Assembly: GCF_000400485.1 (NCBI RefSeq)
Contig: NZ_ASHR01000004.1
Coordinates: 62,001-126,000 of the forward strand
Source of the DNA: Agrococcus pavilionensis RW1
GTDB taxonomy: Bacteria > Actinomycetota > Actinomycetes > Actinomycetales > Microbacteriaceae
Reading direction: 5' to 3'
DNA length: 64,000 bases
Notes under the pieces: model-generated
The model's input: the letters and a program-made list of their open reading frames with translations, nothing else
Told to the model about the DNA's origin: nothing
Databases searched by the model: none
Shown: piece by piece, positions 58,507 through 64,000 of the stretch
Layout: each line of letters begins with the position of its first letter
Numbering within the stretch: the first letter of the stretch is position 1
Position numbers and translations under genes: made by a program

Positions 58507-59292
58507 TCAGCGCTTCGCGCGCGCCGACCAGCGGCCGCCCTCGCGGGCGATGGCGAGCGGGATGCCGAAGGTCTCGGTGAGGTGCGCATCCGTCAGCACG
58601 TCGTCGAGCGGCCCAGCCGCGACGATGCCGCCCTCGCGCAGCAGCATCGCGTGCGTGAAGCCCGGCGGGATCTCCTCGACGTGGTGGGTGACCATGACGA
58701 TCGCCGGCGCGAGCGGGCTCGACGCGTACTCCTCGAGCGAGGCGAGCAGCGACTCGCGCGCGCCGAGGTCGAGGCTCCCGGCCGGCTCGTCGAGCAGCAT
58801 GAGCTCGGGGTCCGTCATGACGGCCCGGGCGATCTGCACGCGCTTGCGCTCGCCGTCGGAGAGCGTGCCGAACGGCCGGGTCGCGAGGGCGCTGAGGTCC
58901 CACGCGTCCATGACCTCGGCGGCGCGCTCGAGGTCGAGCGACTCGTAGCGCTCGTTCCACCGGCCGGTGACGGCGTAGGCCGCGGTGAGCACGACGTCGC
59001 CGACCCGCTCCGCCGCGGGGATGCGGCGCGCGAGGTTCGTCGCGGCGAGGCCGATGCGCGTGCGCAGCTCGAAGACGTCGACCTTGCCGATGCGCTCGCC
59101 GAGCACGTGCACCTCGCCGGACGTCGGGTGCGTCGCGGCTGCCGCGAGCTGCAGGATCGTCGACTTGCCGGCCCCGTTCGGGCCGAGGATGACCCAGCGG
59201 TCGGCCTCGTCGACGCTCCAGGAGAGACGATCGAGGATCCGGTTGCCGCTTCGGACGAAGGAGACATCGCGGAGCTCGAGCACGTTCGCCAT
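58507..59292 (-). CDS. stand-alone ABC ATPase
   Basis: A 261-residue nucleotide-binding domain: Walker A ILGPNGAGKSTILQ (about 36-49), signature TLSDGERKRVQIARAV, Walker B LMLLDEPAGSLD and a switch His in VMVTHHVEEIPPG. No permease gene is adjacent, as with ModF/YlmA-like soluble ABC proteins. The transported substrate, if any, is unknown. The degenerate LSDGE (instead of LSGGQ) is typical of this group. Confidence 0.87.
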   Translation of the reverse strand: MANVLELRDVSFVRSGNRILDRLSWSVDEADRWVILGPNGAGKSTILQLAAAATHPTSGEVHVLGERIGKVDVFELRTRIGLAATNLARRIPAAERVGDVVLTAAYAVTGRWNERYESLDLERAAEVMDAWDLSALATRPFGTLSDGERKRVQIARAVMTDPELMLLDEPAGSLDLGARESLLASLEEYASSPLAPAIVMVTHHVEEIPPGFTHAMLLREGGIVAAGPLDDVLTDAHLTETFGIPLAIAREGGRWSARAKR

Positions 59293-59299
59293 GCCAGCG

Positions 59300-59305
59300 A
59301 GCCTA
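59300..59305 (-). promoter_or_regulatory. -10 hexamer TAGGCT
   Basis: TAGGCT on the minus strand ends 8 nt before ATG 59292. Confidence 0.45.
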
Positions 59306-60502
59306 TCGACCGGCGCGCTCGTCGATGACGCGCTCGTAGACCTCGCGCGTCTCGGCCGCGATGCGGTGCCAGTCGAAGTGCTCGGCGGCGCGCGCCCGGC
59401 CGGCCTCGCCCATCCGCTTGGCGGCGGCGGGGTCGGCGACCATGCGCGTGAGCGCGTCGGCGAGGTCGGCGACGAAGCGGTCGGGGTCGGTGGGCGTGCC
59501 CGTGCCGTCCTGCACCTGGTCGATCGGCACGATGTAGCCCGTCTCGCCGTCGACGATGACCTCGGGGATGCCGCCGGTCGCGCTCCCGACGACAGGCGCG
59601 CCGCACGCCATCGCCTCGAGGTTGACGATGCCGAGCGGCTCGTAGACGCTCGGGCACACGAACGTCGTCGCGTGGCTCAGCAGCACCCGCACGTCGTCGC
59701 GGGCGAGCACGTCGTCGATCCAGACGACGCCGCCGCGCGCGGAGCGGAGCTCGTCGACGAGGCCCTTGACCTCCGCGAGGATCTCCGGCGTGTCGGGCGC
59801 CCCGGCGACGAGCACGAGCTGCACGTCCTCCGGGAGCGAGCGAGCGGCGCGCAGCAGGTGCGGAAGGCCCTTCTGCCGCGTGATGCGGCCGACGAAGACG
59901 ACGGCCGGTCGGTCGGGGTCCATGCCGAGCTCGCGCGCGCGATCCGCGTCGGGCAGCGGCGCCCACGCCTCGAGGTCGATGCCGTTGTGGATCGTGACGA
60001 CCCGCTCGGGGTCGAGCGACGGGTAGGAGCGCAGGATGTCGGCGCGCATGCCGTCCGACACGGCGATCACGCGGTCGGCTGCCTCGTAGGCGCGCCGCTC
60101 GATGTCGCTCGAGATGCGGTAGCCGCCGCCGAGCTGCTCGGCCTTCCACGGGCGCAGCGGCTCGAGCGAGTGCGCGGTGACGATGTGCGGGATGCCGTGC
60201 AGCTCCTGCGCCAGCCGGCCCGCCTCGTTCGCGTACCACGTGTGCGAGTGCACGAGATCGGCGTCGGCGACCGCGTCGGCGATCTGCAGGTCGACCGCGA
60301 GCGTCTGGAGCGCGCCGTTCGCGTCGGCGAGCTCGGCGGGCACGTCGTAGGCGGTCACGCCCTGCTCGTCGCGCGGGGCGCCGAAGCACCGCACCCGCAC
60401 CTCGGTCGAGTCGCGGAGCGCCTTCACGAGCTCGGTGACGTGCACTCCCGCTCCCCCGTAGATCTCCGGCGGATACTCCTTCGTCAGCAGGTCGACGCGC
60501 AT
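59303..60502 (-). CDS. glgA: short-type glycogen synthase / maltose-1-phosphate synthase (GlgA/GlgM, GT4)
   Basis: A 399-residue GT4 enzyme: MRVDLLTKEYPPEIYGGAGV, VHSHTWYANEAGRLAQELHG, VIAVSDGMRADILRSYP, AVVFVGRITRQKGLPHLLRA, and VCPSVYEPLGIVNLEAMACG (EX7E). Of the actinobacterial type (about 390 residues, GT4, not the 480-residue GT5 GlgA). Mycobacterial orthologues use ADP-glucose to make maltose-1-phosphate for alpha-glucan. Divergent from glgC, the ADP-glucose source. ATG 60502 is 7 nt after TACTGT, so it is favoured over GTG 60508. Confidence 0.88.
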   Translation of the reverse strand: MRVDLLTKEYPPEIYGGAGVHVTELVKALRDSTEVRVRCFGAPRDEQGVTAYDVPAELADANGALQTLAVDLQIADAVADADLVHSHTWYANEAGRLAQELHGIPHIVTAHSLEPLRPWKAEQLGGGYRISSDIERRAYEAADRVIAVSDGMRADILRSYPSLDPERVVTIHNGIDLEAWAPLPDADRARELGMDPDRPAVVFVGRITRQKGLPHLLRAARSLPEDVQLVLVAGAPDTPEILAEVKGLVDELRSARGGVVWIDDVLARDDVRVLLSHATTFVCPSVYEPLGIVNLEAMACGAPVVGSATGGIPEVIVDGETGYIVPIDQVQDGTGTPTDPDRFVADLADALTRMVADPAAAKRMGEAGRARAAEHFDWHRIAAETREVYERVIDERAGR

Positions 60503-60508
60503 GCCCAC

Positions 60509-60514
60509 ACAGTA
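60509..60514 (-). promoter_or_regulatory. -10 hexamer TACTGT
   Basis: TACTGT on the minus strand ends 7 nt before ATG 60502 of glgA. Confidence 0.5.
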
Positions 60515-60570
60515 CGCCAGCGCATCCGCACCCGCCGTCCGGCTCCTGGTCAGCGTGCAGACAAGAACCG

Positions 60571-60576
60571 TAGGGT
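60571..60576 (+). promoter_or_regulatory. -10 hexamer TAGGGT
   Basis: TAGGGT ends 7 nt before ATG 60583 of glgC. Confidence 0.5.
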
Positions 60577-60582
60577 GAACCC

Positions 60583-61818
60583 ATGGACAAGAAGGTCTTC
60601 GGGATCGTGCTCGCAGGCGGCGAGGGCAAGCGGCTCATGCCCCTCACCGCCGATCGGGCGAAGCCGGCGGTGCCGTTCGGCGGCGCCTATCGACTGATCG
60701 ACTTCGCGATCTCGAACCTCATCAACTCGAGCCTGCGGCAGATCGTCGTGCTCACGCAGTACAAGTCGCACTCGCTCGACCGCCACATCTCGCAGGTGTG
60801 GCGCATGTCGTCGATGCTCAACTCCTACGTCACGTCGGTGCCGGCGCAGCAGCGCACCGGCAAGCACTGGTTCGCCGGCAGCGCCGACGCGATCTTCCAG
60901 TCGCTCAACCTCATCGCCGACGAGAAGCCCGACATCGTCGTCGTGGTGGGCGCCGACCACGTCTACCGGATGGACTTCCGCGACATGATCGACGCCCACC
61001 TCGCCTCGGGAGCGCGCGCGACTGTCGCGGGCATCCGCCAGCCGATCGAGCTCGCGCACCAGTTCGGCGTCATCGAGGAGGACGACGACAAGCCCGGCTA
61101 CATCCGCGCGTTCCACGAGAAGCCCGCCGACGCATCCGGCTTCGCCGTCGCGCCCGGCGAGGTGCTCGCGTCGATGGGCAACTACGTCTTCGACGCCGAC
61201 GCGCTCGTCGAGGCCGTGATCGCCGACAACCGGCTCGAGGACTCCGACCACGACATGGGCGGCGACATCATCCCCTGGTTCGTCGAGCGCGGCGAGGCGG
61301 CGATGTACGACCTCAAGAACAACACCGTCCCCGGCGCGACCGAGCGCGACAAGTACTACTGGCGCGACGTCGGCACGATCGAGTCGTTCTTCGACGCGCA
61401 CATGGACCTCATCTCGGCGCTGCCGATCTTCAACCTCTACAACCGCGAGTGGCCGATCTACACCCAGACGGTGAACGCGCCCCCGGCGAAGTTCACGAGG
61501 GATGCGTGGGGTCGCGCGGCCGACGTCAACGAGGCGATCGTCGGCGCGGGCTCCGTCGTGCAGGGGGCGAGCGTCGTGCGCAGCGTCGTCTCCCCGTGGT
61601 GCACGATCGACGCGGGCGCGACCGTCTCCGACGCGATCCTCTTCGACCAGGTGCACGTCGGCGCCGGCGCCGTCGTGCGGCGGGCGATCATCGACAAGGC
61701 GGTCGAGATCGGCCCCGGCGTGCAGATCGGCGTCGACCACGAGGCCGACCTCGCGCGCGGCTTCTCCATCTCGGCCTCCGGCATCGTCACGGTGCCGAAG
61801 GGCTCGACGATCCTGTGA
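60583..61818 (+). CDS. glgC: glucose-1-phosphate adenylyltransferase
   Basis: A 411-residue enzyme: [20 protein letters not shown] (nucleotide loop), [84 protein letters not shown] and a C-terminal left-handed beta-helix ([20 protein letters not shown]). It makes ADP-glucose from ATP and glucose-1-phosphate for glycogen. The serB gene overlaps it by 4 nt (GTGA). Confidence 0.95.
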   Translation: MDKKVFGIVLAGGEGKRLMPLTADRAKPAVPFGGAYRLIDFAISNLINSSLRQIVVLTQYKSHSLDRHISQVWRMSSMLNSYVTSVPAQQRTGKHWFAGSADAIFQSLNLIADEKPDIVVVVGADHVYRMDFRDMIDAHLASGARATVAGIRQPIELAHQFGVIEEDDDKPGYIRAFHEKPADASGFAVAPGEVLASMGNYVFDADALVEAVIADNRLEDSDHDMGGDIIPWFVERGEAAMYDLKNNTVPGATERDKYYWRDVGTIESFFDAHMDLISALPIFNLYNREWPIYTQTVNAPPAKFTRDAWGRAADVNEAIVGAGSVVQGASVVRSVVSPWCTIDAGATVSDAILFDQVHVGAGAVVRRAIIDKAVEIGPGVQIGVDHEADLARGFSISASGIVTVPKGSTIL

Positions 61819-62459
61819 CGGGGGCATCGCTCCTCGTCGTCACCGACGTCGACTCGACGCTCATCCGCGACGAGGTCATCGAGCTGCTCGCACGCGCCGT
61901 CGGGCCCGACGCCGAGCGGCACGTCGCGGCGGTCACCGAGCGCGCGATGCGCGGCGAGCTCGACTTCGCCGCCTCGCTCGCCGAGCGCCTCCTCATGCTC
62001 GAGGGGCTGCCGGTCTCGGTGCTCGACGCGGCCCGCGAGCAGGTGACGGTCACCGACGGCGTGCCCGAGCTCATCGCCGAGGTGCACGCGCGCGGCGGCC
62101 GCATCGCGGCGGTCTCGGGCGGCTTCCACGAGGTGCTCGACCCGCTCGCGGCCGAGCTCGGCATCGACCACGCGCGCGCGAACCGGCTCGAGGTCGCGGA
62201 TGGGCGCCTCACGGGCCGCTCGATCGGCCCCGTCATCGACGGCGCGGCCAAGCGCGACACGCTCGAGTCGCTGCGGCTGAACCTCGGCGTGCCGCGCGAG
62301 CGCGTCATGGCGGTCGGTGACGGCGCGAACGACGTCCTCATGATGGAGGCGGCGGGCATCTCGGTCGCGTTCTGCGCGAAGCCGCTCGTGCGCGAGGCGG
62401 CGACGAACGCCATCGACGTGCCCGACTTCCGCGAGCTCATCCCGATCCTGCCCGGCTGA
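61815..62459 (+). CDS. serB: phosphoserine phosphatase
   Basis: A 214-residue HAD phosphatase: [20 protein letters not shown] (DxDST), [20 protein letters not shown] (motif II Ser-Gly), and [20 protein letters not shown] (GDGAND). Last step of serine synthesis, giving L-serine from phosphoserine. There is no N-terminal ACT domain, so it is the short form. It is translationally coupled to glgC, an unusual partner. Confidence 0.92.
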   Translation: MTGASLLVVTDVDSTLIRDEVIELLARAVGPDAERHVAAVTERAMRGELDFAASLAERLLMLEGLPVSVLDAAREQVTVTDGVPELIAEVHARGGRIAAVSGGFHEVLDPLAAELGIDHARANRLEVADGRLTGRSIGPVIDGAAKRDTLESLRLNLGVPRERVMAVGDGANDVLMMEAAGISVAFCAKPLVREAATNAIDVPDFRELIPILPG

Positions 62460-62466
62460 GGCGCCG

Positions 62467-63204
62467 ATGGCCGCTCCCTCGCAGCGCATCGCGATCGTCT
62501 CCGACATGCACGGCAACCTCACGGCGCTCGAGGCGGTGCTCGCCGACGCGCGGCGGCGCGGGGCGGATGCGGTGTGGTGCGGTGGCGACCTCGTCGGCAA
62601 GGGGCCGCGGGGCCGGGCCGTCGTCGCGCTCGCGCGCGAGGCGTGCGACGTCGTGGTGCGCGGCAACTGGGACGAGGCGGTCGCGGCGCCCGAGCGCTCG
62701 CCGTGGACGGCGCCCGCGTGGTACCGCGACGAGCTCGGCGCCCAGGCGCTCGCGTGGCTCGCCTCGATCCCCTTCCACCACGACGCGGTGCTCGGCTCCC
62801 GCCTCGTGCGCCTCTTCCACGCATCCGCCGACTCCGTCCACCACCGCGTGCGCTCGGGCGCCGACGATGCGACCTTCGACGCGATGTTCGAGCCGACGGA
62901 TGCGACGGGTGCGGTCGCGCGGGCCGACGTCGTCGCGTACGGCGACCTCCACGACCAGTGGCTCGACATCCGCCGGGGCCGGTCGCTGCTGAACGTCGGC
63001 AGCGCCGGCAACGAGCTCGACGGCGACCCGACCGCGGCGTACGCGCTGCTCGAGGCGGGCGACGCCGGCGAGCTCTCGGTGCAGTTCGTGCGCGTGCCCT
63101 ACGACGTCGAGGCCGAGATCGCGATCGCGCGCGCGGCCGGCATCCCGTTCCTCGAGCACTGGATCGCCGAGCTCCGCTCGGGCGTCGACCAGCGCCGCGC
63201 CTGA
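62467..63204 (+). CDS. metallophosphoesterase (YfcE/MJ0936-like)
   Basis: A 245-residue calcineurin-like enzyme: IAIVSDMHGNLTALEAVLAD (D-x-H), VWCGGDLVGKGPRGRAVV (GD), VVVRGNWDEAVAA (GNxD), and YGDLHDQWLDI near GxH, then LLNVGSAGNELDG. The His of the last GHxH motif is replaced by a GDLH pattern. It hydrolyses phosphodiesters or phosphoprotein esters. It starts 7 nt after serB, so it is the third gene of the glgC operon. Confidence 0.85.
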   Translation: MAAPSQRIAIVSDMHGNLTALEAVLADARRRGADAVWCGGDLVGKGPRGRAVVALAREACDVVVRGNWDEAVAAPERSPWTAPAWYRDELGAQALAWLASIPFHHDAVLGSRLVRLFHASADSVHHRVRSGADDATFDAMFEPTDATGAVARADVVAYGDLHDQWLDIRRGRSLLNVGSAGNELDGDPTAAYALLEAGDAGELSVQFVRVPYDVEAEIAIARAAGIPFLEHWIAELRSGVDQRRA

Positions 63205-63220
63205 GCGCCGCCCTCGTCGG

Positions 63221-63928
63221 CTAGTGACCCATGCCGAGGCCGCCGTCGACGGGGATGACGGCGCCCGAGATGTAGGCGGCCTCGTCGCCGGCGAGCCAGC
63301 GCACGACCCCGGCGACCTCCTCGGCGCTGCCGTAGCGCGCCGCGGGGATCGCCTGCTTGTACTCCGCCTGCGTCTTCTCGTCGAGCTCGGCGGTCATGTC
63401 GGTCGCGATGAAGCCCGGCGCGACGACGTTCGCCGTGATGCCGCGGGCGCCGAGCTCGCGCGTGATCGAGCGGGCGATGCCGACGAGGCCGGCCTTCGAG
63501 GCGGCGTAGTTGACCTGGCCGGGGCCGCCGTAGAGGCCGACGACGCTCGAGATGAGGATGACGCGGCCCCACTTGGCCCGCAGCATGCCCTTCGAGGCGC
63601 GCTGCGCGACGCGGAACGCGCCGCCGAGGTTCGTGTCGACGACCGCGGCGAAGTCCTCCTCGCTCATGCGCATGAGGAGCGTGTCGCGCGTGATGCCCGC
63701 GTTTGCGACCACGACCTCGACCGGGCCGAGCTCCTGCTCGATGCGAGTGAACGCCGCGTCGATCGAGGCGGCGTCCGTGACGTCCGCCGCGACCGCGAGC
63801 GCGCCCTCGGGGCCGGAGCCGTCGCGCGAGGTGATCGCGACGCGGTGGCCGGCGTCGAGGAAGGACTGGGCGATCGCGCGGCCGATGCCGCGGTTGCCGC
63901 CGGTGACGAGCACGGTGCGAGAGGTCAT
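63221..63928 (-). CDS. fabG: FabG-like 3-oxoacyl-ACP reductase (SDR)
   Basis: A 235-residue SDR: TVLVTGGNRGIGRAIAQSFL (Rossmann loop), VAADVTDAASIDAAF, VVANAGITRDTLLMRMSEED, and the catalytic Ser in LISSVVGLYGGPGQ plus YAASK. C-terminal GITANVVAPGFIATDMTAEL. It reduces 3-oxoacyl-ACP with NADPH in fatty-acid elongation, though other oxo substrates cannot be excluded. The start is ATG 63928. Confidence 0.9.
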   Translation of the reverse strand: MTSRTVLVTGGNRGIGRAIAQSFLDAGHRVAITSRDGSGPEGALAVAADVTDAASIDAAFTRIEQELGPVEVVVANAGITRDTLLMRMSEEDFAAVVDTNLGGAFRVAQRASKGMLRAKWGRVILISSVVGLYGGPGQVNYAASKAGLVGIARSITRELGARGITANVVAPGFIATDMTAELDEKTQAEYKQAIPAARYGSAEEVAGVVRWLAGDEAAYISGAVIPVDGGLGMGH

Positions 63929-63935
63929 GCGAGCC

Positions 63936-63941
63936 AGCCTA
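63936..63941 (-). promoter_or_regulatory. -10 hexamer TAGGCT
   Basis: TAGGCT on the minus strand ends 8 nt before ATG 63928. Confidence 0.45.
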
Positions 63942-64000
63942 GAAGACCGGGCCATCCCGGAAGGCCGGGGCGAGCCCGAAAGACAGGGCTGGCGCAAAGG

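Overview
The window is a very GC-rich (about three quarters G+C by eye), gene-dense bacterial chromosome segment. Codon choice (almost always G or C in the third position) and gene content point to an actinomycete, most likely Microbacteriaceae. The supporting genes are mycothiol ligase MshC, the PafB-PafC-TatA-TatC-HelY block, adjacent apolipoprotein N-acyltransferase and polyprenol-phosphate mannosyltransferase genes, a divergent short-type GlgA/GlgC pair and a DUF222/HNH endonuclease. I cannot name the species. No stretch over 300 bases lacks a gene; the longest non-coding patch is 57907-58167.

Layout. 1-16.9 kb is mostly single genes and short operons: a ThDP enzyme, a remarkable SGNH-hydrolase/M4-peptidase/emfourin-like fusion, a DsbA-like thioredoxin, an AGCS amino-acid:Na+ symporter, a thioesterase, GNAT, alpha/beta hydrolase, a Ser/Thr kinase with a Gly-Asn repeat tail, a cupredoxin-like lipoprotein, a nitroreductase and an MpaB-type oxygenase. 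16.9-20.4 kb is an accessory strip: a VapBC-type toxin-antitoxin pair, a small ORF, a DUF222/HNH endonuclease, a wrecked second VapBC module and a 28-bp XerCD dif-like site. 20.4-24.6 kb holds a GNAT gene, a MarR regulator with its divergent target, and a self-contained ECF sigma/anti-sigma system whose three target promoters can be read directly. 24.6-34.7 kb carries a Cys/Met PLP enzyme, a YcaQ-like protein, a lipid kinase plus an App1-like phosphatase domain protein, an S9 peptidase with an SDR, NfeD plus an SPFH protein, and a GDPD phosphodiesterase.

34.7-51.3 kb is the conserved actinobacterial core: Ppm, Lnt, HelY, TatC, TatA, PafC, PafB, FKBP lipoprotein, TrmI, HAD phosphatase, PAC2, MshC, UppP, M20 peptidase, tRNA-Leu(GAG), PspC and DinB. 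The pupylation genes that often sit between TrmI and PafBC in actinobacteria are not there. 51.3-64 kb holds a GDSL hydrolase, a D-Ala-D-Ala carboxypeptidase-like protein, a SpoU/TrmH-type methyltransferase, a sirtuin, a glycosyltransferase, an alpha/beta hydrolase, a 3'-5' exonuclease, a 40-bp tandem repeat beside rpmE2, an ABC ATPase, the GlgA/GlgM-GlgC pair, SerB, a phosphoesterase and a FabG-like reductase.

Two signals run through the whole window. Many start codons lie exactly 7-8 nt after a TAnnnT hexamer, which implies widespread leaderless transcription and fixes several start sites. Many convergent gene pairs end inside one inverted repeat containing both stop codons.
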